DNA of 64,000 bases, from the IMG/VR virus record IMGVR_UViG_3300010403_000705, positions 310,001-374,000 of that record; one strand, given 5' to 3'. Below are positions 47,548 to 56,262 of this stretch, piece after piece. How positions within the stretch are numbered: the first letter of the stretch is position 1; every line of letters begins with the position of its first letter. A program made the position numbers and the translations under genes. Below the pieces are notes generated by a model. The model searched no databases. It was not told the origin of the DNA and saw only the letters and a program-made list of their open reading frames with translations. The stretch is from a virus.

Positions 47548-48207
47548 ATGAAAAGTTTTATTTCTATATTGTCATTTTTTGTTTTATGTTCATGTGCTTC
47601 TGCCCAGAATGTTGATTCTGAGAATCAAGGCGGTGGAAATAATGTAAAAAACAACAATGGTTCGGGAGGTGCGGGAGGCACCTCATCATCTAGTTCCAGT
47701 AGTAATGGTGTTGGAGGAATGTCTGTTAGTTCTAACAGTTCAGGAACAGTGAGCAGTTCTAGTGGCGTAGATTTACAAAATGATCCATTTAACTGCGGAG
47801 AATTAGGGCATTGGTGTCAGCCTGTAGGTAGTAATACTAAATCTATGTGTCAAGATGGAAAATGTATATTTCAGTGCTTGAATGATTTTGTAGATTGTAA
47901 TAATAAAGAATCTGACGGTTGTGAGATTAATGTCACTAATGATCCACAAAATTGTGGATCTTGTTATAGTGTATGCTCATTACCTAATGTAAATTTTGCT
48001 TGCCAAGATGGAAAATGTGAATTTGTTTCTTGTTACCCCAACTACGCAGATTGCTATAAAGATAACTCAGTTTCAATGCTTTTAGGTTGTGAGACTAATT
48101 TATTGGTAGGTTGGAAAGTCAGCGGAAAATATCTTGATTGTGGACAATGTGGTGTCAATTGTGACTACACTTCAATTTGTACTGATGGAGTATGTGTGAA
48201 AAAATGA
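47548..48207 (+). CDS. Lipoprotein with myxobacterial-type cysteine repeats (219 aa)
   Basis: The signal peptide MKSFISILSFFVLCSC contains a lipobox with a Cys for lipid attachment. A Ser/Gly/Asn-rich linker (about 20-80) leads to Cys repeats of the kind DGCE, then DPQNCGSC, then CSLP, then CQDGKC. This repeat style is familiar from surface lipoproteins of Myxococcota. It should be exported and anchored in the outer membrane of the host cell. GGAGG precedes the ATG at 47548. A role in superinfection exclusion or cell-surface change is a guess. It is strong host-derived evidence in the window. Confidence 0.75.
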   Translation: MKSFISILSFFVLCSCASAQNVDSENQGGGNNVKNNNGSGGAGGTSSSSSSSNGVGGMSVSSNSSGTVSSSSGVDLQNDPFNCGELGHWCQPVGSNTKSMCQDGKCIFQCLNDFVDCNNKESDGCEINVTNDPQNCGSCYSVCSLPNVNFACQDGKCEFVSCYPNYADCYKDNSVSMLLGCETNLLVGWKVSGKYLDCGQCGVNCDYTSICTDGVCVKK

Positions 48208-48677
48208 GTTTTAGGGAAGAATTAACAATTAATCAACGTAAGATCAAAGATTTAGATACAAAAATATCAGATGCTAGCGAAGTAATTTACAATTTAGAAA
48301 CTATTAATTTATCTCTAAAAGCTTCTATTCTTGAAGAAGAACAGTTGTTAGCTAATTCTAAATGGTATCTAAAGGCAGGTAAAACACTGCCGTACTTAGA
48401 ATATCAGGGATCAGTCAAAGATGAATTAATGGTTAAAGTTTTTGATCTTATATGTAATGGATTTCATTGTTCTTTTTATTTTTCTGAAAAAGTGCATATG
48501 CAATTTGATGACAATAAAGTAACGCTTCAATTTGAAGATCCTAATGATATAATAAAGTTTGTTAATAAATTCAAAATTGTAATTAATGGTGATCTTATTA
48601 AGGATGCTTTGCGGCGCATAAAAAAAGATGCATTAGCTATTGAAATGATTTGTCATCAATTACAACTTAATGTGTAA
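48204..48677 (+). CDS. Coiled-coil protein (157 aa)
   Basis: It starts at ATG 48204, overlapping the lipoprotein stop (ATGA). Residues 5-55 form a coiled coil; the remainder is alpha/beta without a known motif. Confidence 0.55.
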   Translation: MSFREELTINQRKIKDLDTKISDASEVIYNLETINLSLKASILEEEQLLANSKWYLKAGKTLPYLEYQGSVKDELMVKVFDLICNGFHCSFYFSEKVHMQFDDNKVTLQFEDPNDIIKFVNKFKIVINGDLIKDALRRIKKDALAIEMICHQLQLNV

Positions 48678-48691
48678 AAAATAAAAATAAT

Positions 48692-49030
48692 ATGGACATT
48701 CGCATATCTTATTCACAATCACAGTTAGATAATGCTGTTGATTTCATTTCACGAAATCATCCTTCTTTCACAGACAAAGATGAAGAGATTCTTGATACCA
48801 TTAAAGAGTACATGATCAAACTGGCTCAGGATCCAGAATGTACTCATTTGTCTACTATGGGATTTACATTAATTCCAGACAGAGAATTTGAGGGTATGGA
48901 TTCGGATGAAAATGTATGCAGAGTAGAAATTTCTGTTGATCCGGCTCTTCATCTAATAAATCAATTAGATGAAGAGGATTTTCAGGATGAAGTTATCAAC
49001 GTTCCAATAAAAAGTGTGTGGTCAGAATGA
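48692..49030 (+). CDS. Hypothetical protein (112 aa)
   Basis: A small acidic alpha/beta protein: YSQSQLDNAVDFISRNH, then strands GFTLIPDREF and VCRVEISVDPAL. No family is recognised. Part of an operon with the next gene. Confidence 0.55.
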   Translation: MDIRISYSQSQLDNAVDFISRNHPSFTDKDEEILDTIKEYMIKLAQDPECTHLSTMGFTLIPDREFEGMDSDENVCRVEISVDPALHLINQLDEEDFQDEVINVPIKSVWSE

Positions 49031-49048
49031 GACATCAATAGAATCCTT

Positions 49049-49774
49049 ATGAATAAAGATGAAATTTTATCTAAAATAGATAAATTACTAAAATTAAGTC
49101 AGTCTTCTAATAGCAACGAAGCGGATAATGCGAAGTTATTTGCAGATAAATTAATTTCAAAATACGGTATAACAGAGGAAGAGCTAAAATTAATTGAAGA
49201 AAAAAAACCGTTATATGGGGAGAATGAAAAATTATTTCATTCCTCTGTGATAGTTGCCTGGAAAAATCAATTAGCTTTTGGTTTAGCTGTTCATTTTGGA
49301 TGTTATATTGTGCAAGAACAAACGATTCCTGCAGATGGAGAATCTGAATATGATTATTTTGTCTATGGTGACTCTGAAGATGTACAATCTGTAAAGTTAG
49401 CTTTTCTTGCTTTTGAAAATAAAATAAACAATTTGATTTCATCAAATTGTTACAATAAAGGACCAGTTTATATCTCTTCTTATTGCGAAGGCGTGGTACA
49501 AAGCATTAGATCTAATTTAGAAATAGAAGGTCTAGAGATGCCTAAAATTAATAAAAATATTATAGGTTGCGCCGACAAAATGACCGAAACACCCACAGAT
49601 AAAGTAGCACTGGCTGCTATAGATAAGGAAACAAAGGATAAACCAGTCCAAGCATCTGTAGATGTTAATAATGGTAGTATGATTAGAGATATTATGGCTT
49701 TCTTAAAAGGTTTGAAGGATGGAAAAGATGTATCTTTACAAGATACAGTAGAATCAAAAGGACATTCAATTTAA
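49049..49774 (+). CDS. DUF2786-domain protein (241 aa)
   Basis: Residues 3-47 (ILSKIDKLLKLSQSSNSNEADNAKLFADKLISKYGIT) fit the DUF2786 N-terminal helix pair, in which the middle reads NEAxNAxxxA. The middle section resembles the usual C-terminal domain; the last 70 residues look disordered. Function of the family is unknown. Confidence 0.7.
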   Translation: MNKDEILSKIDKLLKLSQSSNSNEADNAKLFADKLISKYGITEEELKLIEEKKPLYGENEKLFHSSVIVAWKNQLAFGLAVHFGCYIVQEQTIPADGESEYDYFVYGDSEDVQSVKLAFLAFENKINNLISSNCYNKGPVYISSYCEGVVQSIRSNLEIEGLEMPKINKNIIGCADKMTETPTDKVALAAIDKETKDKPVQASVDVNNGSMIRDIMAFLKGLKDGKDVSLQDTVESKGHSI

Positions 49775-49899
49775 AATCAAACGCCATCTATGGTGTTGTT
49801 CATCATGGATGGTGGAGGCGCTGTTAATCAATGCAGTGCCCTAGGTTTTCCAGTTCCTTAAAAACTGGAGATTTAATTATTCTATGTAGGGAGTATAAA

Positions 49900-50241
49900 A
49901 TGAATGATATTGTAAGTAAAATAATGAATTGTACACATAAAAATATATGTTTAAATATTACCAATTTTGTTGATTTGTTACAAGGATGTGTTAAAGAATC
50001 ATTGGGTCCTAATGGTGAAAGATTAGTTATAAAAGATGCTAGATTCATGCCTATTACTGAAAAAGAAAGTATGGAAAACGGACATTATGCGAACCTAACT
50101 AATGGAACTAAAATTTGGGTTAGTAGACATATAACCCCTAATCATTTTAGGGTAACAGATGATAATGTCAACTTCCTTGTAGGTCATCAAACAGCTGATT
50201 ATAATTTTGATACATGGAGTGATGAAAAATCATTTACATAA
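49900..50241 (+). CDS. Hypothetical protein (113 aa)
   Basis: I place the start at ATG 49900 after GGGAG. The upstream frame from 49831 crosses hairpin-rich non-coding sequence. A mixed alpha/beta protein with a Cys near residue 10. Its end overlaps the convergent homing endonuclease gene by 12 bases. Confidence 0.5.
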   Translation: MNDIVSKIMNCTHKNICLNITNFVDLLQGCVKESLGPNGERLVIKDARFMPITEKESMENGHYANLTNGTKIWVSRHITPNHFRVTDDNVNFLVGHQTADYNFDTWSDEKSFT

Positions 50242-51003
50242 AGAAAGTTCCCATATTTTCTTTGAAACAGATTTTCTAGATTTATTAAGATGCCTAGCTA
50301 ATTGATTTAATAATCCACGTGTTTTAGGTTTAAAATTTAGTTTTAAGTATTTTATTTGCTCCTGCGTCCATCTATTTTGGGCGGGAACATAAAAATTAGA
50401 AAAGAAAATTTCTTTCTTACGCTCAAGAGAAAATGCACCAGAAGAATAAAGTATATTGCGAATAGCTATTGCTGATTGGCATTCTGCTTCCCAATTGTAT
50501 AAGGCACTTTTTCCCTTTTGGTTGCGCTTACGCAATCTTCCTAATTTTACTTTGTTATATATTTCACTTAAGAAAATTTTGGAAGCTGAACATATTCCAA
50601 ATGTAATTGTATTACGTCTGCAATATACCCATCCATCTCCATCGAATAGACCTCTTATGTAATCTCCTAAATATGGAGGAGGAATTTCAAAATCTAATCT
50701 AATTATTTGTGTTTTATTCGGAATTACATTAAATAATTCTAATGATTTAACTAGTTGTTTAGAATTAATTCTTAATCTTTTGTATTCTTTATTTTTCTTT
50801 TTAGTATTTTCTATTATAGAATCTGGAGATATTTGTTGTTTTATAAATTCTAATATTTCAATATCTTTTGATTGTAATTCAATAGATAACGAATATTTAT
50901 AAATATTTCCATCTGCTGATATGAAGCCAAGAATGTATGCCATTTCGTGACTCCAAGTTTTAAAATAATCTTCTTTAACATAATAAATTCTTTTTCCGAC
51001 CAT
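50230..51003 (-). CDS. LAGLIDADG homing endonuclease (258 aa)
   Basis: Both LAGLIDADG helices are visible: AYILGFISADG (22-32) and YIRGLFDGDGWV (about 114-125), followed by a C-terminal basic helix-turn-helix-like end (TRGLLNQLARHLNKSRKSVS). Such single-chain enzymes cut long DNA targets and spread themselves. It is the only clear gene on the minus strand. Its ATG and the ATG of the uracil-DNA glycosylase share the palindrome CATG at 51001-51004, so the two genes diverge from one 4-base site. That arrangement suggests insertion next to a conserved gene. Confidence 0.85.
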   Translation of the reverse strand: MVGKRIYYVKEDYFKTWSHEMAYILGFISADGNIYKYSLSIELQSKDIEILEFIKQQISPDSIIENTKKKNKEYKRLRINSKQLVKSLELFNVIPNKTQIIRLDFEIPPPYLGDYIRGLFDGDGWVYCRRNTITFGICSASKIFLSEIYNKVKLGRLRKRNQKGKSALYNWEAECQSAIAIRNILYSSGAFSLERKKEIFFSNFYVPAQNRWTQEQIKYLKLNFKPKTRGLLNQLARHLNKSRKSVSKKIWELSLCK

Positions 51004-51586
51004 GACAAATCTCATTAAATTAAAATTATTAGAAAAAAATATTTCTAGTTGTAAAAAATGCGACTTACATAAAACTCGCAAACAAACTGTTTTCTCCCGT
51101 GGAAATCCAGAATCTTATATAACGATTATTGGAGAATCCGGAGGTGAAAAAGAAGATGAAATTGGTCTACCATTTGTTGGCTTATCTGGGCAACTATTAG
51201 ATAAAGCGATAAAAGAAGTAGGATCTGATCTTTTATCAAATGCTTATATATGTAATATAATAAAATGTAGACCGCCTAATAATAGAACACCTACTGATGA
51301 TGAAATAAATTGTTGTTATAACTGGTTAGAAGAACAAATACAAAATACAAATACTAAAATAATTATTACATTAGGAAATACTGCTACACAGACTATTACC
51401 AATACACCTTTTGGTATTTCTAAAGTAAGAGGTAAGATTTTAAGATATGGTAAGATATTAGTGATACCATCTTATCACCCATCGTATATCCTCCGTTGTG
51501 GAGGCATAGGATCTAGCAGTTATAAAGATTTGTTAAACGATATCAGTTTAGCAGTTGAAAAATTAAAAGAAATAGAGAAAAAATGA
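51002..51586 (+). CDS. Family-4 uracil-DNA glycosylase
   Basis: This enzyme removes uracil from DNA. Cys17 and Cys20 (CKKC) and later cysteines (KCRPPNNRTP region) fit the 4Fe-4S cluster of family 4, and GESGGEKEDEIGLPFVG (44-60) and SYHPSYILR carry the uracil- and phosphate-contacting motifs. The length of 194 residues is normal. Its start codon overlaps that of the endonuclease on the other strand, so the promoter for this gene must lie inside that gene or further upstream. Confidence 0.88.
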   Translation: MTNLIKLKLLEKNISSCKKCDLHKTRKQTVFSRGNPESYITIIGESGGEKEDEIGLPFVGLSGQLLDKAIKEVGSDLLSNAYICNIIKCRPPNNRTPTDDEINCCYNWLEEQIQNTNTKIIITLGNTATQTITNTPFGISKVRGKILRYGKILVIPSYHPSYILRCGGIGSSSYKDLLNDISLAVEKLKEIEKK

Positions 51587-51960
51587 ATAAGGAACATGTA
51601 CAAAATAGCCTTGCCAGAATTGAAGAAATTTTTGAAAAAGCTTCTACTAAAATAGAATCACTAAAAGTAGGACAAAAAATTCCAGCTACAGCTTTAGCAG
51701 AAGAAATAGCTAAGGACTATGGGATGACTGGTCCTCAACTATATCCTACTTTATTATTTTTAATTAAAGGATATCCTGGTGTTGAGATCAAACGGGGCGC
51801 CCATGGAGGTATTGTCAAATTAGCTAATGTGATTGCACAGCCGTTATCTCGTCCTATTCAAGTTGAAGTGAAAGAAGATAAAGTAGAAGATGAGTTAGAT
51901 GAAGCTGAATCATTTATAGTAAATGATGAAGATAAAACACTACCAATTATCAATACTTGA
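51583..51960 (+). CDS. Winged-helix-like phage protein (125 aa)
   Basis: Residues 30-85 (GQKIPATALAEEIAKDYGMT, then LYPTLLFLIKGYPGVEIKRG, then GGIVKL) have the helix-helix-strand order of a winged helix with DNA-contacting helix and wing. The tail is acidic. It overlaps the glycosylase gene by 4 bases. Confidence 0.6.
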   Translation: MNKEHVQNSLARIEEIFEKASTKIESLKVGQKIPATALAEEIAKDYGMTGPQLYPTLLFLIKGYPGVEIKRGAHGGIVKLANVIAQPLSRPIQVEVKEDKVEDELDEAESFIVNDEDKTLPIINT

Positions 51961-52104
51961 ATATAAAAAACATATCTGACATTAATTTGGGTAAAGTCAT
52001 TAGATAATTAAAAGACAATAACATCACTTTGCCCAACGAAGAAATAGATTAAGATTCTGTCATTTAAATTAACTAAATAATACTATTAAAAATAGAGAAT
52101 AAAT

Positions 52105-52329
52105 ATGGATTTAGAAACTTTAGAAGAAATGCTTTCAGATTTCCTTCCTGGTGGGTTTCATATTGAAACCTCCAAAAAAGGTGAATTAATTATTTATACT
52201 GGACTTCATCAAGATGATGATGGTGAACTGGTTGATATTAAAGGAGAATTAGAAGAAGATCCTGATTTTCCTGAAGGTGAAGAAGAATTTGAGCGTCTTG
52301 ATGACGAGGAAGAACTTGATGACGAGTAA
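52105..52329 (+). CDS. Small acidic protein (74 aa)
   Basis: A short folded part (FHIETSKKGELIIYTGLHQD) and a highly acidic end (EEDPDFPEGEEEFERLDDEEE). It might mimic DNA. It overlaps the next gene by 11 bases. A gap of 144 bases with no supported gene precedes it. Confidence 0.55.
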   Translation: MDLETLEEMLSDFLPGGFHIETSKKGELIIYTGLHQDDDGELVDIKGELEEDPDFPEGEEEFERLDDEEELDDE

Positions 52330-52504
52330 AGAAAAGATTCTGAAAGAAAAGATAATTTCAGAAATAAAATATTTGATGTTTAAAGAGCAAGATGCTGACA
52401 AAAATTCTTGTTCACTTGAACATAGTATGATTCAGGCACGGCACGACGCATATAGAAAAATCTTGAAAATCCTCAATTCTAATGACGGAATATTTGTCGT
52501 TTAA
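52319..52504 (+). CDS. Helical hypothetical protein (61 aa)
   Basis: I use the ATG at 52319, within the end of the previous gene. The product is basic and almost entirely helical. Ends 58 bases before tRNA-Leu. Unknown function. Confidence 0.5.
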   Translation: MTSKEKILKEKIISEIKYLMFKEQDADKNSCSLEHSMIQARHDAYRKILKILNSNDGIFVV

Positions 52505-52562
52505 TGGTAGAGTAAGTTTTTGCTAAAAGTAGTAATATCCTAACATTTAGGGTGTACTACGC

Positions 52563-52644
52563 GGGCGTGTGGGTTGATTACAAATTGGCATAGTATACGG
52601 ACTTAAAATCCGCACCTTTGAGGGTTCGAATCCCTCCATGCCTA
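52563..52644 (+). tRNA. tRNA-Leu(UAA)-like gene with expanded D-arm
   Basis: Acceptor GGGCGTG/CATGCCT pairs at all 7 positions (two G-U). The anticodon stem is CGGA/TCCG with loop CTTAAAA (UAA), and the T-arm is GAGGG-TTCGAAT-CCCTC. The D-region is about 7 bases longer than usual, and only TAC/GTA pairs clearly. It is directly preceded by a hairpin (GTAGT/ACTAC enclosing CCTAA-CAT-TTAGG) at 52529-52560. Confidence 0.7.
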
Positions 52645-52671
52645 CCTGATAATGGTAAAGACAAGAAAGTA

Positions 52672-52992
52672 ATGTTTCAATGTAAGCATAGTAAGACTGG
52701 TCCTTGTTATGAGTGTGTGAGCGAAAAAAATCATTATGCGGATCTCAATGCTGAGAAAAAGCAGAGAGAAGATGAACAAGAATATTATCGAAGTTGTTGC
52801 GATAGTTCACAAATTATGCATTATGAAATTAATAGAGCTGGTCGCCTTGCTTGCGGTTATTCTTGGGACGAGGTACGTAAACATAATGAGAAATTTACCA
52901 GCGATTCTTTTATATTTGAAGATCGAGTTCGCAGTAAAATAGCTTGTGAACAATGTGCAAAATATTTTCTTAAATTGAAAAAAAGGATATGA
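52672..52992 (+). CDS. Cys/His-rich hypothetical protein (106 aa)
   Basis: The opening MFQCKHSKTGPCYEC and later CEQCAKYF contain a Cys/His set that could bind zinc. I start at ATG 52672 and not in the tRNA-overlapping upstream part. It precedes rtcB by 29 bases. Confidence 0.6.
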   Translation: MFQCKHSKTGPCYECVSEKNHYADLNAEKKQREDEQEYYRSCCDSSQIMHYEINRAGRLACGYSWDEVRKHNEKFTSDSFIFEDRVRSKIACEQCAKYFLKLKKRI

Positions 52993-53021
52993 TAGCTCAA
53001 TAAACTATCAATTTAATAAAA

Positions 53022-54557
53022 ATGTCTAAAATAGAATGGACAATAGATCGAAAAAATGATTCCTGTTGCCGGATTAATAATTCTCTAGGTATAGATATTG
53101 ATCTTTTTGCAAATGATGATGTGGTTATTGATAGAGATGCCTTTCAAGAACTTTTTGATTTCTTAGATGTGCAACGCGCAATTTCTGATATTTCTTCTGC
53201 AGAAAAATCAGGAAATTTTTCTTTTTTTGGAAACCCTAATGCTGGAATTACTAAAGTTGTTTTAACTCCTGATTTTCACAAAGGCTCTGGTATTCCTATT
53301 GGAACAGTGGTGGAGAATAATGGTTTTGTTATTCCAGCAGCCATTGGAAATGATATTTGTTGTGGAATGAGATTATTAGTAACAGATATGCCAGTAACTA
53401 AATTAGAAAATCATTGGGGAACTATTCAAAAACGTTTGAGAGAAATCTTCTTTCAAGGACAACGAAACATTCCTATGTCTCCACGACAAAGAGAATCTGT
53501 TCTTCGTTATGGGTTACCAGGATTATTAGAAACCATTAAAGACAATGAAAATACAGGTATTTATCAACATTTTAATGTTAAAAATCAAATAGCTGATCTA
53601 GCCAGAGCTCATAATAATGGTGGATTTAATACCGACAGATTGTTTGGTTTTGATAAGTTGATACGCAGTTCTGGAGCCATTGACGGTAGAGATCCACAAA
53701 TTGGTTCAGTAGGCGGTGGTAATCATTTTGTAGAGTTTCAAAAAATCGAAGAAATTTTGTGTAAACAAACTGCCAGAGAAATGAATATTAACAGTGGTAA
53801 CCTAGCTATTATGATTCATTCTGGATCTGTTAGTTTAGGACACGCAGTTGGCTGGCATTTTATTGATCGTGCAAGAGAACTCTTTCCGTCTCAAATAAAA
53901 AGTCCAAAAAATAATTTCTTTGTTCTACCTACAGTTGGACCATATGCTAAAGAAGGCAAATTTTATCTAAATAGTATGAGAAATGCAGCGAATTTTGCTT
54001 TTGCTAATAGGTTATTTTTAGGTCTTATGGCGATCAAAGCCGTACAAGAAGCAATTGGTTGTTATGTAGATTCCAGACTTATTTATGACGCTCCTCATAA
54101 TTTAGTTTTTGAAAAGAATGATGGTCAATTTATACACCGTAAAGGCGCTACACCCGCAGAAGGTCCAGACAAAGTAGACCAATGGATTGGAAAACCAGTT
54201 ATTATTCCTGGGTCAATGGGCAGTGCTAGTTATTTGCTAACTGGATTAGGCAATCCAGAAGCCTTAGAAAGCGCATGTCACGGTGCAGGACGATTAATGC
54301 CTCGCGGAGTAGCCTCTCATGTAGATGATAAGATTTTTGATGATCAGACATGTGATTTGCGTATTGTGACTGCTGTAGATCCAAAATCGCCTCAAATGCA
54401 AATGAGAAAAGATATTATGATTAAATATAAAGAGAGAGTTAAAGAAGAAGCACCTTATGCTTATAAACCAATTACACCAATTATTCGATCTATTGAAGAT
54501 GCACACATTGCTAGAGTAGTAGCTAAGCTAATGCCATTGTGCACGGTAAAAGGATAG
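53022..54557 (+). CDS. rtcB: RtcB RNA ligase (511 aa)
   Basis: RtcB joins RNA 2',3'-cyclic phosphate or 3'-phosphate ends to 5'-OH ends using GTP and Mn2+. Signature residues are present: DFHKGSGIPIG (84-94), GNDICCGMR (109-117), SVGGGNHFVEF, HSGSVSLG, and the guanylated His in ACHGAGRLMPRG. The length is normal. RtcB heals tRNAs cut by host nucleases, and in archaea and animals it also joins tRNA halves after intron removal. That second role is of interest here because several tRNA genes in this window look interrupted (see findings). A link is inference. Confidence 0.93.
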   Translation: MSKIEWTIDRKNDSCCRINNSLGIDIDLFANDDVVIDRDAFQELFDFLDVQRAISDISSAEKSGNFSFFGNPNAGITKVVLTPDFHKGSGIPIGTVVENNGFVIPAAIGNDICCGMRLLVTDMPVTKLENHWGTIQKRLREIFFQGQRNIPMSPRQRESVLRYGLPGLLETIKDNENTGIYQHFNVKNQIADLARAHNNGGFNTDRLFGFDKLIRSSGAIDGRDPQIGSVGGGNHFVEFQKIEEILCKQTAREMNINSGNLAIMIHSGSVSLGHAVGWHFIDRARELFPSQIKSPKNNFFVLPTVGPYAKEGKFYLNSMRNAANFAFANRLFLGLMAIKAVQEAIGCYVDSRLIYDAPHNLVFEKNDGQFIHRKGATPAEGPDKVDQWIGKPVIIPGSMGSASYLLTGLGNPEALESACHGAGRLMPRGVASHVDDKIFDDQTCDLRIVTAVDPKSPQMQMRKDIMIKYKERVKEEAPYAYKPITPIIRSIEDAHIARVVAKLMPLCTVKG

Positions 54558-54558
54558 A

Positions 54559-54843
54559 ATGGAGCTAACATTTAGTTGGTTGCGATGGATTTTGACTCAG
54601 CTACCACATAACATTAAAAACTACCTTATAACTACAGTAGTAGTTAAAATGCTTGCTTGTGTAGATAATTCTAAATGGACTTCTTCATACATAAGAGTCA
54701 CAACACCTTTTGGAATTTTTAAGTTCCCTACTATTACCGATGTTCCAATGCAAGTAATAAATAGTTATAATGGCGCGGTACATACAATTTCTTTCGAAGA
54801 TGTGCAGGTAGTGTGGAAAGTTTTACTTTATAAAAAATCGTAA
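54559..54843 (+). CDS. Hypothetical protein (94 aa)
   Basis: It follows rtcB by one base and so probably shares its transcript. A beta-rich small protein (YIRVTTPFGIFKFPTITDV) with no recognised motif. Ends 1 base into the next gene. Confidence 0.55.
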   Translation: MELTFSWLRWILTQLPHNIKNYLITTVVVKMLACVDNSKWTSSYIRVTTPFGIFKFPTITDVPMQVINSYNGAVHTISFEDVQVVWKVLLYKKS

Positions 54844-55397
54844 TGAAAATTAATATGTTAAAGAAGTTGTATTTTTTTGTATTTATATGTTTAATAATAT
54901 TAGGTTGTCATTCCTGTCTAATTGGAGAAGGTTGTTCTAGCAAACCTGCCACTGTAGACGAGTGGGTTAGATCTTTAGAACCAACCAAAATTGCTTTTAG
55001 ATATATGTGTACAGCCAACATAACACCTAGTTTAGATCCAAAAAAAGCTATAGACAATCTCTTACAAACAATAGATTTATTGGTACAAGATATTTTTACT
55101 ACATTAGATGGTGTAGTAATAAGATACGATGATGATACTTTTCGTAATCGAGTTGCCCAAGACATGGCAGAGAATGATTTTAAAGCAGGAATAAGAAGAA
55201 AATACGCGTTTGATAACGAGGTAACAATCATTATCACTGATGTAAAATGTGAAAAAATATATGAATTAAAACCTCCGGTACATGCTGGTCAATGTAAAGC
55301 AGATAACGATTTCTCTGGTGACTCTTCTGAAGTCCCATCAGTCCTTTTGCCACCACCGCCACCTGATAAACCCTCTTTTGATAAAGAAGATAATTAA
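54843..55397 (+). CDS. Putative lipoprotein (184 aa)
   Basis: The N-terminus LYFFVFICLIILGCHSC is a signal peptide with a lipobox. The mature part is alpha/beta with a Pro-rich end (LLPPPPPDKPSF). No family is recognised. It is the second lipoprotein in the window. It ends directly against the next gene. Confidence 0.65.
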   Translation: MKINMLKKLYFFVFICLIILGCHSCLIGEGCSSKPATVDEWVRSLEPTKIAFRYMCTANITPSLDPKKAIDNLLQTIDLLVQDIFTTLDGVVIRYDDDTFRNRVAQDMAENDFKAGIRRKYAFDNEVTIIITDVKCEKIYELKPPVHAGQCKADNDFSGDSSEVPSVLLPPPPPDKPSFDKEDN

Positions 55398-56132
55398 ATG
55401 ATTAAAACAGTCCTTTTTAAAAAAGATTTTAGATGCTTCTCCAAAGGAGATAAATTTGAATTTCGTTCTGGTATTAATCTATTAGTAGGAGATCAAGGGT
55501 GTGGTAAAAGTACATTAATAGAATTAATTAGATCTAAATTAGAACCTAATCTAGGAGCTAATGATACTGATAGTTCATATAGAGCTAAATCCATCATTAG
55601 TAATCATAAAATTGATGAATTAGTTGAAATTATCACGGATCATAATACAAAGTGTTTTGCATATGATTTTGAAAGAGAGTCAGCTCGTGATATGTCAGCT
55701 ATTCATTTTGATATGGTTGCTGAACAATTAGCGGCAATGAAATCTTCTCATGGGCAAGGTAATCATATATCTTTAAATAGATCTCTAGGAAAAATATCTA
55801 AATCCAAAGATATTGGAGTAGTATTGTTAGATGAGCCAGATGCAGCTATGAGTCCAAGAAGTTGTTATAATTTATTACTCGTCATTAAAGCTATTGCCGA
55901 GGAATGGAAAAAACAAATTATTTTGTCGGCACATAATCCAATTATTATCAATGGTCACCATCCGCTTTTGAAAAAAGATCTTCAATCTATTTTTACGGAA
56001 GTTTTATCTTTGGAAGATAAAAAATGGATGCGCTCTGCAGAATTTATGTTGTATCAATTGTTAGACAAAAGTCATACAGAAAAATCTCGACACTCGGACG
56101 CTTCTAATGAAAAAGAAAAAAAGAAAAAATAA
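55398..56132 (+). CDS. ABC-type/RecF-like ATPase (244 aa)
   Basis: Walker A GDQGCGKST (near residue 33), Walker B VVLLDEPDA, signature-region AAMSPRS and H-loop LSAHNPI are all present, in the order of SMC/RecF/OLD-type ATPases. There is no coiled-coil hinge or nuclease domain. These proteins act in DNA repair or defence. Here the substrate is unknown. The basic C-terminal tail overlaps the next small frame. Confidence 0.8.
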   Translation: MIKTVLFKKDFRCFSKGDKFEFRSGINLLVGDQGCGKSTLIELIRSKLEPNLGANDTDSSYRAKSIISNHKIDELVEIITDHNTKCFAYDFERESARDMSAIHFDMVAEQLAAMKSSHGQGNHISLNRSLGKISKSKDIGVVLLDEPDAAMSPRSCYNLLLVIKAIAEEWKKQIILSAHNPIIINGHHPLLKKDLQSIFTEVLSLEDKKWMRSAEFMLYQLLDKSHTEKSRHSDASNEKEKKKK

Positions 56133-56262
56133 AATTCGCAATACTATTGTTTTAATTATGATCAAACATTGTAAAAACGGATTAATGAAAAATAAAAAAG
56201 ATAAAAGAAAAAATGGCAAAAATAGTCAAGAAGAGTGGCTATTAGAGGATGATTATGTTTGA
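56107..56262 (+). CDS. Possible very basic small protein (51 aa)
   Basis: An open frame from ATG 56107 to TGA 56262, filling the gap before the gene at 56255. The product is dominated by Lys and Asn. No clear ribosome-binding site. It could be real or an accident of A-rich sequence. Confidence 0.3.
   Translation: MKKKKRKNKIRNTIVLIMIKHCKNGLMKNKKDKRKNGKNSQEEWLLEDDYV

Noticed and set aside
49107-49445. Minus-strand frame of 112 codons opposite the DUF2786 gene
   Set aside because: It is antisense shadow, Gln-rich from reverse-complemented Leu codons, with no start signal.
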